From Allolobophora icterica (Eukaryota; Annelida; Clitellata; Crassiclitellata; Lumbricidae): a stretch of DNA of 64,000 nucleotides. Of the stretch, positions 45,945 to 58,230 are shown one piece after another. The notes under the pieces were generated by a model. It ran no database searches. It had not been told where the DNA came from and saw only the letters and a list, made by a program, of their open reading frames with translations. The stretch spans positions 4,547,192-4,611,191 of the forward strand of contig OY744606.1 in NCBI GenBank assembly GCA_963556255.1, in the 5' to 3' direction. The position numbers and the translations under genes are program-made. Each line of letters begins with the position of its first letter. Position 1 is the stretch's first letter.

Positions 45945-48560
45945 TATTAAAACTACCTTAGCGACTCAATACTGTGATCCCCAAGGTATAGCTATAACAT
46001 CAGAATATGATTATATTCTGAACCATAGCTACTCATTGTCTGGACAGAATTATTACTTATGGTAATAGCATTAATGAAAACGTTGAAACTCGTTAATATT
46101 ACTACTACGTATTAAAACTACCTTAGCCACTCAGAACTATATGTTCCATAAGGTATAATAATATTTATACATGAATATTATTATATTCTGAACCGTAGCT
46201 ACTCATTGTGTAGACAGATTTATTACTAATAATAGTAGCATTAATAAAAACGTTGATACTTGCAAATATTACTACTACCTATAAAAGCTACCTTAGCCAC
46301 TCAGAACTATATGTTCCATAATATAATATACACCAGAATATGATTATATTCTGAACCATAGCTACTCATTGTGTGGACAGAATAATTACTTATGGTAATA
46401 GCATTAATGAAAACGTTGAAACTCGTTAATATTACTACTACGTATTAAAACTACCTTAGCCACTCAGAACTACATGTTCCATAAGGTATAATAATATTTA
46501 TACATGAATATGATTATATTCTGAACCGTAGCTACTCATTGTGTAGACAGATTTATTACCTATAATAGTAGCATTAATAAAAACGTTGATACTTGCAAAT
46601 ATTACCACTACCTATTAAAGCTACCTTAGCCACTCAGAACTATATGTTCCCTAAGGTAATATATTTACACCAGAATATGATTATATTCTGAACCATAGCT
46701 ACTCATTGTGTGGACAGAATTATTACTTATAGTAATAGCACTAATCAAAACGTTGAAACTCGTTAATATTACTACTACGTATTAAAACTACCTTAGCCAC
46801 TCAGAACTATATGTTCCATAAGGTACAATATTCACACGAGAATATGATTATATTCTAAACCATAGCTACTCATTGTGTGGACAGAATTATTAATTATAGT
46901 AAAAGCATTTAGCAAACGTTGAAACTTGCAAATATCACTACTACGTATTAAAACTACCTTACCCACTCAGAACTATATGTTCCATAAGGTATAATAATAT
47001 TTATACATGAATATGATTATATTCTGAGCCGTAGCTACTCATTGTCTAGACAGATTTATTACTTATAGTAGTAGCATTAATGAAAACGCTGAAACTCGTT
47101 AATATTACTACTACGTATTAAAACTACCTTAGCCACTCAGAACTATATGTTCCATAAGGTATAATATTACACCAGAATATGATTATATTCTGAACCATAG
47201 CTACTCATTGTAATGCTATTACTTATAGTAATAGCATTAATCAAAACGTTGAAACTCGTTAATATTACTACTACGTATTAAAACTACCTTAGCCACTCAG
47301 AACTATATGTTCCGTAAGGTATAATATTTAAACAAAAATATGATTATATTCTGAACCATAGCTACTCATTGTGTAAACAGAATTATTACATTTAATATCA
47401 TTAATCAAAACGCTGAAACCTGCTAATATTACTACTACGTATTAAAACTACCTTAGCCACTCAGAACTATATGTTCCATAAGGTATAGTATTACACCAGA
47501 ATATGATTATATTCTGAACCATAGCTACTCATTGTGTGGTCAGAATTATTACCTATAGTAATAGCATTAATCAAAACGTTGGAACTCGTTAATATTACTA
47601 CCACTAAAATTAAAACTGCCGTAGCCACTCAGAACTATATGTTCCATAAGGCATAATAATATTTATACATGAATATGATTATATTCTGAACCATGGCTAC
47701 TCATTGTGTGGACAGAATTATTACTCATAGTAATAGCATTAATCAAAACGTTGGAACTCGTTAATATTACTACTACGTATTAAAACTACCTTAGCCACTC
47801 AGAACTATATGTTCCATAAGGTATAATAATATTTATACATGAATATGATTATAATCTGAGCCGTAGCTACTCATTGTGTAGACAGAATTATTACTTATAA
47901 TAATGCCATTAATCAAAACGTTGAAACTCGTTAATATTACTACTACGTATTAAAACTACCTTAGCCACTCACAACTATATGTTCCATAAGGTATAATATT
48001 ACACCAGAATATGATTATATTCTGAACCATAGCTACTCATTGTGTGGACAGAATTTTTACTTATAGTAATAGCATTAATGAAAACGATGAAACTCGTTAA
48101 TATATACGTATTAAAGATACCTTAGCCACTCAGAACTATATGTTCCATAAGGTATAATATTTACACCAGAATATGATTATATTCTGAACCATAGCTACTC
48201 ATTGTGTAAACAGAATTATTACATTTAATATCATTAATCAAAACGCTGAAACCTGCTAATATTACTACTACGTATTAAAACTACCTTAGCCACTCAGGAC
48301 TATATGTTCCATAAGGCATAATAATATTTATACATGAATATGATTATATGCTGAACCATAGCTACTCATTGTGTGGACAGAATTATTACTTATAGTAATA
48401 GCATTAATCAAAACGTTGAAACTTGCAAATATTACTACTACGTATTAAAACTACCACTCAGTACTATATGTTCTCCAAGGTATAATTTTTACACCAGCAT
48501 ATATGGTTATATTCTGAACCATAGCTACTCAGTACACATTTTGAACAAGTATATGATTAT
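45945..48560 (+). repeat. Subterminal tandem array, ~165-175-bp units, about 16 copies
   Basis: Each unit: ACGTATTAAAACTACCTTAG, CCACTCAGAACTATATGTTC, CATAAGGTATAATA, GAATATGATTATATTCTGAA, CCATAGCTACTCATTGTGTG, then ATTAATCAAAACGTTGAAAC. Units are about 85-95% alike by eye with small indels. Same family, inverted, lies in the left end (38620-38790). Confidence 0.92.
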
Positions 48561-48639
48561 ATTCTGAACCAGAGCTACTCAGTACTCATCCACTAGATTT
48601 AACCGGCGAAAAAATAGGACACAATTTTTGGTTTACATT

Positions 48640-49054
48640 GATAATTGAAAAAGTTATGCAGAAAATTCAACAAAAACGTTGAAGCTTGTTAATATTGGTA
48701 CTATGTAAGGCTCGGTAATTTGTTTTAAAAACAAGCCGCCTTATTTTATAAATATATGAAATATATACATTGACTATCCGAGGTCTTCTTTTTCACCAGG
48801 CCTGATATAGGGGGTCGAATTTCAGATAAAATTTCCTTCTAATCTACTTGCATTCTAGGTTTCTCCATGGGATATCTGGCAGGAGACTATGTCAGGAGTC
48901 GGGTACAATTTTGATTTCTGTTAAGAAACACTTCTGAGTATTTTTTTCAGGCTCTCAAACGTTAACTACTCACCAAAAATGAAGAGCTAACGACAAAGAG
49001 TAGATAGCGTATATGTTTCATAGCGAGAAATGAGTAGCTAATATGAGATTTACA

Positions 49055-49057
<3 letters not shown>
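48640..49057 (-). repeat. Right long inverted repeat of the 10.9-kb block
   Basis: Reverse complement of the left repeat (38154-38600), ending ACACTA next to (TA)n. Confidence 0.88.
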
Positions 49058-49080
<23 letters not shown>

Positions 49081-49088
<8 letters not shown>

Positions 49089-49110
49089 CATATCTATTGT
49101 ACGTGTGTGC
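49081..49110 (-). repeat. Inverted copy of 39047-39076
   Basis: TGTTCATATCTATTGTACGT plus GTGTGC here is the inverse of GCACACGTACAATAGATATG plus AACA at 39047, with a 2-base difference, each next to (TA)n. See findings. Confidence 0.8.
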
Positions 49111-49550
49111 ATGTATACATATGTATGCATGTAATACTTTCATGTGATGTGTGTATGTATATATGTATGTAGGCCTGTGTGTGTGCGCTCATACAGGTGT
49201 GTATTTTGTGTGATTGTTTGGTGAGATCCCAGCCAGGGCAGAATGGTATTAAGATGTTCCATTCAAGTTCTGCCTCCCTGGTAATTTTGGGTAGAAAATG
49301 AATACACTGCGAGTGAGTATGTATCTGGACTTTTATGAACCACATTTTGTGAACCCCTCAAGAAAGAATAACAGGTGGAACAGGAGGGAACTGGTCACAT
49401 GATCTTATGTGACGAGGATAAGAAATGTAGCAGCTAACACTTGTATCCATGGCTACATCTATGGGGTGTCCTGTGCTTTGTGTGTGTGTGTGTGTGTGTG
49501 CGTGCGTGCGTGTGCCTGTACACTAAGGAATGCAGTGAAACTAATTTCAT
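49110..49550. other. No gene recognised; (TG)n
   Basis: TATG/TGTG-rich sequence at 49105-49200 and a (TG)n run at 49479-49515. No gene. Confidence 0.5.
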
Positions 49551-49740
49551 TATGCCCTTATTACAAAGTTCAGGAGTGCACATTGAAACCAGGCAGACAT
49601 TAAGAGCCACAAACAGACTAGAAGTGAGTTTTCAGTTAAGAGTGAAAGATGGTCCTACAGGTAGGAGTGTGAACGTGAGGAGGTAGAGAGTTCCAGATGG
49701 AAGGACCAGCAACTGTGAATAAACCCCGGCCAAAGATGAC
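49550..49740. repeat. Probable dispersed repeat tail
   Basis: GAGTTCCAGATGGAAGGACCAGCAACTGTGAATAAACCCCGGCCAAAG is of the style seen in LINE/SINE 3' regions and resembles 22490-22680 in general wording. Family not known. Confidence 0.35.
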
Positions 49741-50230
49741 ACATGTATTTATGTATGTAATTGATTATTATTATTATTATTACGAACATTTTTAACTTGT
49801 GCAAAGTCACACAGAAATGCGAATCTGAGGCGGGGTTAGTATGTATAGTTGTATGTATATATTTTTGCTTAAATATAGGACTTTAGTCGCTATTAGAACC
49901 TCTCTGCCATGCCATCCAATTCTGGTTTTCCCATCTTGCTAATTCCTTCTTTTAACCACACATTCGGTAAGGACCAAGGCACACTTTTGTAAGGACCTAG
50001 GCATACTTTCAGCCATACTTTTGTAAGGACCACTGTTTTGCTATTCAGTGTCTGCTGTATGAGGAAGTTAGGAATGATGATTAGGTCTTGGCATGTTGAA
50101 GGTCAAAAGGGTTTGGCTTGACGAGGGAATTTGAATTGAATGATTAATTATTGCAGCATTTAACCAAACTGTAAACATAATTTCATATGCATCAAGGAAC
50201 ACGATTTGGTCCAAATCGTGTACTAAAGTG
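49740..50230. other. No gene recognised
   Basis: Short (ATT)n at 49766-49782, (TGTA) at 49840-49862; a TTTTGTAAGGACC phrase recurs at 49987 and 50028. No gene. Confidence 0.3.
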
Positions 50231-50530
50231 AGTGTGCTTGCATGCATATCTATCATTCTGTGTATGTGTGTGTGTGTCTGTATTTGCTCGTATGTGTGCC
50301 ATTGTGTGTGTATGTAGGTATATGCATGTGTGTCTGTATATCTGTAGTTCTGTAGCACACACGTATGTATGTGTGAAAACTATGTATGTATGTTTGTATG
50401 CATGTGTGTGTGTATGTATGTGTGTGCATGTATGTGTATGTATGTGCGTTTGTATGTGTGTATGTATGTATGTGTGACTATGTGCATATGTATATGTGTG
50501 TATATATGTATGTATATGTGCGTTTGTGCA
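50230..50530. repeat. TG/TATG-rich microsatellite tract
   Basis: Interleaved TGTG and TATG units; frames through it encode Cys/Val/Met repeats only. Confidence 0.92.
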
Positions 50531-50754
50531 GATAGATTTATACAAGAGACCCTCCGGATAATATGCTTTGCTATAAGGCTGATTCTGGTATAACACTGAT
50601 TCTGATATGAGACATCATAATAAGGCAGTTCTTGATGTAGCTCCCAAAGAAAGGCTCTCGATGTGATTCCATTTTATATAAAGTATGGCTACTTGAATGC
50701 TGCTGATCAGGAAGGATGGATATGTATGTGTGCAAGTTGATATTCTCTCCTTCT

Positions 50755-51090
50755 TTCCTAAAGTCAGTGGGCTTACTGTAAAGTCCTTAGTCTTACTGTA
50801 AAGATCATGGGCTTACTGTAAAGTCCATGGTCTTACTGTAAAGATCATGGGCTTACCACGAAAGTTCACGGGTTTACCACAAAGTCCATGGGATAACTGT
50901 AAAGTCCAGGGGTTGGGCTTACTGGGAAGTCCATGTGTTTAACACAAACTCTGTGGGCTTACTGGAAAGTCCACGGGCTTACTGTTAAGTCCATGGGCTT
51001 ACTGTAAAGTACATGGACTTACTGTAAAGTCCACAGGCTTACTGTAAAGTCCATGGGCTTACCGTCAAGTCAACGGGTTTACCGCCTGTC
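50755..51090 (+). repeat. ~20-bp minisatellite GGGCTTACTGTAAAGTCCAT
   Basis: About 16 imperfect copies, the clearest at 50800-50850 and 50985-51065, with a TTTACCACAAAG variant. Confidence 0.92.
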
Positions 51091-51099
51091 AGTGTGGAT

Positions 51100-51730
51100 C
51101 ACGTGTTTCAATTGTAAAGCACTTAATTAACACCGAGGGTGGATTGCGTGCGTATACCTAGTGGGGTGTTGTCATGTCCCTCCTGGGTATGCGTCATACT
51201 AGTCATTACTGATCATCCCCTATCGTATCTGCGCATCCTTGTTGAAGGCACAGGTTGATCTCTGAACATGGTGTCAACTATTACTCTGGTTGGGAGTCCT
51301 AAGTTGTAATATAATCGCAGATTTAAATAATATCTCTTCAAAAGGGGTCTCGTCAGGGCGCTAATTGGTTGGTATGGGAGCCTGACACAGGTGACGTTTC
51401 TATTTATCCGGGCATTGTTTTGGTTATTCATGACCTGTCTTTGGTTAGTAAATTCTGGCGTCATTTACACTAGCGTGGAGCGCGACAACGATTAATTTCC
51501 AGTGCTATATAAATTTCTGGATTCAGTTATGTACAGCGCAGTTCATTACTTCTGTGTGTACACCTACATATCCTCCCCCAGACCAAAATCAAGAACAAAT
51601 GGAAGAGAAACAATGAGGCCATTAGTTCCTACTCCGAAATGGACATTCGCTTGCTACAGTCCCACCGTTGCTTATACGTACTGTTTCCTTTGACTCTGAC
51701 TAGCATGATGTTTTGGCCAACCTAAGTAAG
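51100..51730. other. No gene recognised
   Basis: Minus-strand 83-codon and plus-strand 63-codon frames show no recognised family. Confidence 0.3.
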
Positions 51731-51734
51731 AGCG

Positions 51735-52003
51735 CAGGATGCACACAGTCTACAATAAAGTAATACAATACAACGCAATATATTTACAATACATCGATAC
51801 AATAATACAATGCAACTGTATCTGATATTGCCCTCCTTCCAAAGTTCAGATGCGTGCACTACCATACAACAGAACTTCGGTGGCGCTGAGCAATTGTGAG
51901 TGAAGGACTTACTCAAGGTCCCTACACAGTAAATGCCTCGGACGAGGCTCGAACCTGTACTCTCAGCGTTATGGGCCGAGTGCTGTAATCAGTCGGCCAT
52001 CTA
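51735..52003 (-). repeat. SINE, minus strand
   Basis: AATACAATACAA tail region, GCCCTCCTTCCAAAGTTCAG, ACCATACAACAGAACTT.GGTG, CTCAAGGTCCC.ACACAGTAA and GGCTCGAACCTG. Shares all blocks in order with 56140-56355; the B-box is GGTTCGAGCC on the minus strand. Confidence 0.75.
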
Positions 52004-52390
52004 GTGGTTAGCGTACTGGACTGTCAATCGAGAAGTAAGGGGTTCAAATCCCTGACGGGGCTGAAATTGTTTCTAGATTTAAATCCACGTACACTGTCTA
52101 GCCAACGGAGCTATTATGAATAAATTGACCATTGTCTATCATTGTGAAGATAAGGACTTGTGGACTGATCTTCTGGATATTGACCAGATTATGGTTTGGT
52201 TTTGGTGTGCCATCAGTTGATGGCTTGTGCATTAGACACCAGTGCAGTAGAAGTTACTAGTTACAATCAGAGGGAGAGGGCTGGTTTCCCGCTCTCGTAT
52301 ATGCCGAGATTAAGAAAAGTGATGTCGCTAACACTTGATAGACATGGCTTCCTGTCTGCATAGCGTAAAGGACTGTTCTTCGTCTAAGTT
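52000..52390 (+). repeat. tRNA-derived SINE, plus strand
   Basis: The head starts GCCATCTAGTGGTTAGCG (A box) with GGGGTTCAAATCCCTGACGG (B box), directly adjoining the minus-strand SINE. The body (GGGCTGGTTTCCCGCTCTCG..GAAAAGTGATGTCGCTAACACTT) matches 63640-63800. Confidence 0.75.
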
Positions 52391-52394
52391 GAGA

Positions 52395-53500
52395 TATCCG
52401 AGTCTTTCGTAGTCAGCGGCTGTTCTCATGAAGGTGGAGTGAGTCCACCCCCCCCCCCGCCTTCAGACACCTCTGGCAACCCCATTGAGGAAGTTTTCCA
52501 CCCGTTAGCCTGACATGTTTCTTTTTGATTGGACAGAGGGGATATGCTTCACGAACTTGATGCAGAATGATATCATTTAAAACACGAGGAAAGATTATGT
52601 TACAGATATACATGTCGCTATCTTTATGGACGCAGGCTGTTTTTGGCATCCGGCCAATGTGTTGGAGATCAGAATTGCAGTTGGCAGCAGGATGGATTTA
52701 CAGTCTTTCTTAGGACCGAGAGATGCCACTGTTAGATGCTACCAACTGCAAATTCAAGGTGTGAAAGATTGAGTTGTAAGTGTGATTGTAACGTTTTATA
52801 GCGCTAATCTAAGAGAACTAATAAGGAACGTTCTTTACACTAACCTATAGTTGGTTTAAGGTTCTATAAGAACAGAACATTACTCAGTAGGCAAGCAAGG
52901 AACAGATATACCTTGAATAGTCAGTCACCAATGGCGAGCTCCCGCAAACATGTAGGACGCAGCTAAGGAGTCCCGTAAAGAGTTTACATTTGACACAACG
53001 ATGGGAGCTCCTGGACCATGTTACATCAAGGTGTCAGATTTTCCTGTCTCCACTTCTGTTTGCATATGCCTCTCATTAACAGCCATCCTATATTCTGGTA
53101 CGTAATGGACTTGCACTGGTTAAGTGGAAAGAAAGATGACTTACTTACCTACTTATGTAAACACATGCATGCATACAGACATGCATACTCACACATACGT
53201 ACATGCATAAATAAAACACACATGCATACTTGGTTTTCATTTTCGAACTGTTCTAAAATGCACTTGCTTAGATCAATCAGATAGCCATGGGTGCAGCGCT
53301 TTTGTGAGATACTCTAAAGGCGCTATATTAAGTGATTGATATATTGTAATTGTAGTTGCAAATTTATATAGCGCAACTTCAAGAGGGACTACTCAAATTT
53401 TGCCCTCTCATGGTCTGTAAGTTTTTAACTGAAACCAGAAAACATTAAACCTAAGAAAGGGTTGAGACTTATCTTTTTGAACTAGCTGACCCACCGTAGA
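52395..53500. other. No gene recognised
   Basis: A C11 run at about 52449-52459. Short frames only. TTATATAGCGCAACTTC at 53363 is a repeat-edge motif seen elsewhere. Confidence 0.3.
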
Positions 53501-53513
53501 TGATGGCATAGAC

Positions 53514-53850
53514 CAGCGGTTCCCAAACTTTTCTGGGTCGCGACCCACTTGTGAATATCTTGGCAGCCTCGATGCCCACTGTGTAAAATTAAGAACTGTG
53601 TACTAAAATTTGCTTCATAAATTGGTGTCGAAATAAGCGGATTTACGTAGAGTGCTTAGAAATTTAAAGCATCAAAAGAAAATTTAGGTAAAAACAGTTT
53701 ACAATTTATTGCAATCCAGCTAGTTATACCCTAATCAAGGCCAACTGTTGTTGCTGCAAAAATAAATGTTTGTCGAAAAAATTTGGCGACCCACTTGCCA
53801 GAGCTTCGCGACCCACTTTTGGGTCGCGACCCACAGTTTGGGAAACTCTG
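53514..53850. mobile_element. hAT MITE, 337 bp, 8-bp duplication
   Basis: Starts CAGCGGTTCCCAAACTTTTC and ends AGTTTGGGAAACTCTG, a terminus widespread among animal hAT elements, next to GGGTCGCGACCC subterminal motifs. Perfect duplication GCATAGAC at 53506-53513 and 53851-53858. Non-coding. Confidence 0.95.
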
Positions 53851-53859
53851 GCATAGACT

Positions 53860-54245
53860 AACGTATGGTTTCCCTCACCTAACGCAATTCAACCCAGCTT
53901 CTGCAAAGGATTATGCTTTTAACAATGGCGCCATAGAAGTTAATTGGATTTGATTAGAACAGATTAGGTAAATTTGCCTCAGAAGGTGTGGCCTGTCTCC
54001 GCAGTGCGTGCGTGACCTAATAGGATGTCATAATTTTTGTTGAGTAACCGACGCAGTGGCGCCCCTAGCGGGGTGACAAGAGCCGAAGCCGATGAATGAA
54101 TTGTAATCATATGATTTCGATGACGAAAACGAAGGCCACTCGTGTCTTCTGGCTTATGTCCAGTCCTGTTGTATGGCCCGTATTGCGTCAGCATTGACAG
54201 CTGAATAGACCCATCTCAATTACACGCCGGCAAGACCGGTTGTAT
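53860..54245. other. No gene recognised
   Basis: No coding or repeat structure identified. Confidence 0.3.
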
Positions 54246-54249
54246 TAGC

Positions 54250-54580
54250 TGGTAAAGTACACCGTTTGACGTATTCCCCAATACTGGGCGTTTGACCTAT
54301 TGCCAAGTAGTACTGAGCAACAGGTCAAACGCCCAGAATTGGGCCAATACTGGGCGTTTGATGTATTACCCAGTACTTGGCGTTTGACGTATTGACAACA
54401 ATGCCCAGTACTATAGGCGTTTGACGTATTGGCACGGTGTTGCCCAGTACTTAGCGTTTGACGTATTGTCCAGTGTTTGACTTGTCCAGTACTTGGCGTT
54501 TGACGTATTGTCAAGTACTTGGCATTTGACATATTTTCCAGTACTGGACGTCTGACGTATTGCCCAGTACCTTCATTTGC
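54250..54580. repeat. ~28-bp minisatellite (GCCCAGTACTTGGCGTTTGACGTATT)
   Basis: About 11 imperfect units of GGGCGTTTGACGTATTGCCCAGTAC; one unit near 54310-54350 contains an inverted piece. CpG is kept in GACGTATT in most units. Confidence 0.88.
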
Positions 54581-54589
54581 AGTGACGGT

Positions 54590-55230
54590 TGGTTAGATGT
54601 CTTTGGAACCATTTGAAACCCAAGTGATGTGACACCTTCCTTTTTTAACTGTAGGAAATCTGCATACACCTTTTATAAGCATCTGGAAACTGTTCTTGAA
54701 CGCCGGAGATGGGCTGGGACATAGCCATCTGGATATTGACAATATCCAGATGGACCATGGCTGGGAGCACCTCCGAGTATAATATTTTGGAGGGGCGTTG
54801 TGTAAGTCCTCTGAACGAATGGATGAATTCACATAATATGTAACTTATTTATGTGTGTACAACACTGTACATACTTTTAAGAGAGTTATGAAGAATTGCT
54901 ACTGAACGTATTATTCAGTAATCTACAGTGGTTCTAGGACAGTTAAATGTCTCTGAGGTCGCTTGAAACCCATATCATGTTAAACAGGGTACTTGCATAC
55001 TTACTTATTCACGTACTTATTTATGTACACACATACATGCACTTTCTTTTAACAGGAGACTAGATAGAATTGCTGTTGAGCATATATAGTGATATGCAGC
55101 GTTTCTTAAACAGATTAAATGCGTTTGGAACTGCTAGAAACCCACGTTATTCAGGCTACTTATGTAATTAATAATTAACATATATTTGTACGTGTACCTA
55201 CGTACTTTTAAGAGGAAGTTATGGACGGTT
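54590..55230. repeat. Degenerate repeat of TTGGAACC..GAAACCCA/GTACATAC
   Basis: A loosely conserved ~190-bp unit (AGATGTCTTTGGAACC.TTTGAAACCCA; ACTTATTTATGT.TACA; TTTTAAGAG.AGTTATG) recurs at about 54596, 54960 and 55120. No gene recognised. Confidence 0.5.
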
Positions 55231-55236
55231 TCCGTT

Positions 55237-55709
55237 GGGGTCGTCCATAAAGGACGTCTGCATAATATGACCTATTTTGGACCCCTCCTTCCCCCTTGTC
55301 CGCATTTGTCCGCATTTGACCTTACCATCCCTCCCCCCCCCTTGCTGATGTCCGCATGCGTAAGCCAATTTTTAATGTCGTCGTCATTATTTTTACAATT
55401 TTTCCACAGTTTGTTCCTGTGCATGTTTAAGTGGTAGTTCAGGTTTCATATCGCAGGATGTGCAGTAATAAAAGCCTCTTTAAGTCGCAGTAAAGGTTAT
55501 ACCATGCAAGAAGTTTTAGGCAATCATTTCACCGACCTTTTCGTCTTTTGGGGAATGTTGAAACAAGTTGTTTAAAAAAAACTATCAAATTTAAAAGTTT
55601 AGATGCGGACGTCCGCACTGGTCATAACCCCCTCCCCCTTGTCTGCATTTGTCCGCATTTCGATGACTCCTCCTCCTCCTCATTGCGGAATTCCTTTATG
55701 GATGACCCC
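55237..55709. mobile_element. MITE with GGGGTC.TCCATAAAGGA ends
   Basis: GGGGTCGTCCATAAAGGACG at the left is mirrored by TCCTTTATGGATGACCCC at the right. Subterminal GTCCGCATTTGTCCGCATTT occurs in both halves, but in the same orientation. Non-coding. Target duplication unclear (TT on both sides). Confidence 0.75.
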
Positions 55710-55719
55710 TTGACCATGT

Positions 55720-56135
55720 ACTCGGTATTTTTCATTGCTTCTAAACCATATTAAATGACCTTGGAACTGCCTAAATCCCGTGTTATGGTAGATGTCCGGC
55801 AATGTCTTGGCGGGGACAGAGGCGTTGTATATGTAAGATCCGGCTGAGCGCATACAGCGTGTGAGTACTCTGTTGTATTTGTTTATTGTTTTTGCCTAGG
55901 GTCACATGGGTTCCTATTAAAGCTTTGAGACTTTGAAACCAGCTGATAAGACACGGTAGCTGACTACTACTAGGGTAGAAATGGGATGGGCTGATGGGAC
56001 GCAAGGGGGTTTGATGGTGGGTTCGATTGTTGGCTTAGTCCCCTGCGGAATTGTTGTGCTTGAAAATACAACGGACGCTCGCTACAACAAACTTTGCTAT
56101 GATGTGGATTCTGATTTAACACGCATCGAGACATG
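55720..56135. other. No gene recognised
   Basis: No supported feature. Confidence 0.3.
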
Positions 56136-56139
56136 GTAT

Positions 56140-56355
56140 AAAAAATTTATTTACAATACAAATGATAAATACATTCAACTGTGTTTGATATTTCCCTCCT
56201 TCCGAAGACCAACAGCGAACACACAACCATACAACAGGACTTTGATGGCGATGAGGAACTCAGCACAATGGACATACTCAAGGTCCTGACACAGTAACCG
56301 CCTTGGGGGAAGCTAGAGCCCATTACCAGCGGAGCGCCTTCAACGATCGGCTAAC
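56140..56355 (-). repeat. SINE, minus strand, second copy
   Basis: TTTATTTACAATACAAATG, TTCCCTCCTTCCGAAG, CCATACAACAGGACTTTG, TACTCAAGGTCCTGACACAG and AGCTAGAGCCC follow the order of 51735-52003. Confidence 0.72.
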
Positions 56356-56514
56356 GTGTCCACTGTAATTTAATTCCCATGTAGAACTTTACCCCATTTT
56401 GGCAGGGTCTCGTTATAAGACAGTCTTTGGTATGGCTACCAATGACATTGTTATAACTAGTATATATAATATATATATATGTATATATATATATATGTAT
56501 GTATATATATTGTC

Positions 56515-56945
56515 CGCAAAGGTTCACCAGTCACTCTGGTACAGAGTAAAGCAGGGAGGCGACCTGACCGACGACTCTGATGAGCGTAGACTCGGATCCG
56601 ACCTGGGCTGGTGAACCAAAGTCCTCCGTGCCCACCTTCTCGTGGTGCGGACCGTTAGTACCCTTCCTAGGAAGTACTCTTCCTAGGAGGGGGAACGAAC
56701 GGGCACGGCAGGCAAAACCAGGGGAAGGCAATGGCAAACCACCCCTGTTAATCATGCCAAGAAAATCGTCATTCCACACACCAAACCACGCCGATGGTCG
56801 CGGATGGAGGGACTCCCAGGCCGAAGCGCTGAGGTGGGACTCCCAGGCCAAAGCGCGACTCAAGGGCTACTGGGAGAAGTAGCAAGACGGCAACGGAGAC
56901 TGTGTGGCATGACGATCGCTAGGGCTCCTAGAGCCGACGGCACAA
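56515..56945 (+). repeat. SINE-like repeat with conserved GAAGGCAATGGCAAACCACC core
   Basis: No tRNA head is visible, but GGGGAAGGCAATGGCAAACC (56708-56727) and ACCCC follow a CpG-rich 5' part. This core-like string is shared by several animal SINE families. Preceded by (TA)n at 56458-56510 and followed by AAACAAACAAA. Confidence 0.6.
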
Positions 56946-57169
56946 ACAAACAAAATATACATACAGAGTTTTTATTGTACATGAAAATCTTTTAACCAAG
57001 TATCGTGGTGAATGGGACAACAATGTAAGATGTCAATGTAAACCCAGGAGCACATGCCCACATTTGCATGTAGGGCATGTTTACACGGCTAAGCCAATGT
57101 ACACATATACAGTCGATGCTGGCACACACGTTCATATGAACACTTGAAAAGTGTATGCATGAAAAGGGA

Positions 57170-57665
57170 CAGGCAGGTATATATACATACACACACACAT
57201 ACACATACATGCATGCATACATACATACATACACATACATACATTCATAGATACATACATACATGTACATGTTGATGTATGTGGGTAAGGGCAGGTACCA
57301 CAAACACACACACTTGCACTCACACACGGACACAACCACGTACACACACACACATGCATGCCTTGTTCATGCTCTGCTCATCCATGCAGACAAACATACA
57401 TGTGCATACATATTACTACATGTAGGTGAACGACTGAACGTATGTACCACATACAAACGCTGCACGTCTATACGCAAGTCACACAGAATACAGATATACA
57501 CATATACATACATTGCACACAAGAGCACACACATATGCACAGATACTCACACAGACACACACATACATACACAGATAAACACAGATGCATGCAAATACAC
57601 AGAGATAGACAAATGCACACAGATACACAAATAGACTCACATGAGCACACACGCACACATACAGA
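57170..57665. repeat. CA/TACA-rich microsatellite tract
   Basis: (CATA)n at 57180-57270, CACA-rich 57303-57360 and CACAGATA units 57480-57665. Frames across it encode His/Thr or Cys/Val repeats and are not genes. Confidence 0.92.
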
Positions 57666-57669
57666 TGTA

Positions 57670-57884
57670 GACATCTATTGGCTTGATTGTTGAACATGTA
57701 GCCCTGTCTGTTGACTTGGCAAATTATCGGATGAGAGGTCTGTTATTGAAAACGTTGAGTCTTTGTCACCTAAATCATCCTAGGGATGTCACTCCCACAG
57801 TCCACTTCCCTTTGTGACAGTTTGACACCCATCCGGTGGCAGTAAAGATTCCATGGCTCTAACTGTAGTTTTTAACCTTTTTTG

Positions 57885-57920
<36 letters not shown>

Positions 57921-58015
57921 ATAGTATATAGCTATATATATTATATATGTATACACAATTGGGGGTGATTTGTGTCCACTGCAAGTTTCCCTGAAGCCTT
58001 TCTTGTTCTTGGGGT
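57670..58015. other. No gene recognised; (TA)n
   Basis: A TA run at 57889-57918. The inverted phrase around 57800-57850 (CACCCATCCGGTGGCAGTAA) resembles the inverse of 60240-60290 and may be repeat-derived. Confidence 0.3.
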
Positions 58016-58017
58016 GT

Positions 58018-58230
58018 GCCATAGTCTAGTGATTGTGAAGCTGGACTGTCCGCAGAAGTCGAGGGTTCAAATCCCCACCACAGAAGAAAGACGTGTGAAG
58101 ATTTCAAAATGAGTACGCTGGCTTACACTGTCGGCGGAAAGACAAAATGGCAAGGATTGCCAAGGAAGAGGAATGGTCAACTTCCCGCACTTGCCAAGGC
58201 TAAGAAAGTGAAGAAGCATCAGAGGTTGAT
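58018..58230 (+). repeat. tRNA-derived SINE, complete copy
   Basis: Head GCCATAGTCTAGTGATTGTG (A box) with GAGGGTTCAAATCCCCACC (B box), then the shared body GCTGGCTTACACTGTCGGCG, GGCAAGGATTGCC, GGCTAAGAAAGTGAAG. Plus-strand counterpart of 4797-4952. Confidence 0.8.

Noticed and set aside
45945..48560. Regular repeats resembling a CRISPR array
   Set aside because: Units are contiguous ~170-bp tandem copies without distinct unique spacers, in animal DNA with no cas genes.
49409..50600. Cys/Val-rich and His/Thr-rich frames
   Set aside because: They arise from TG/CA and TATG microsatellites.
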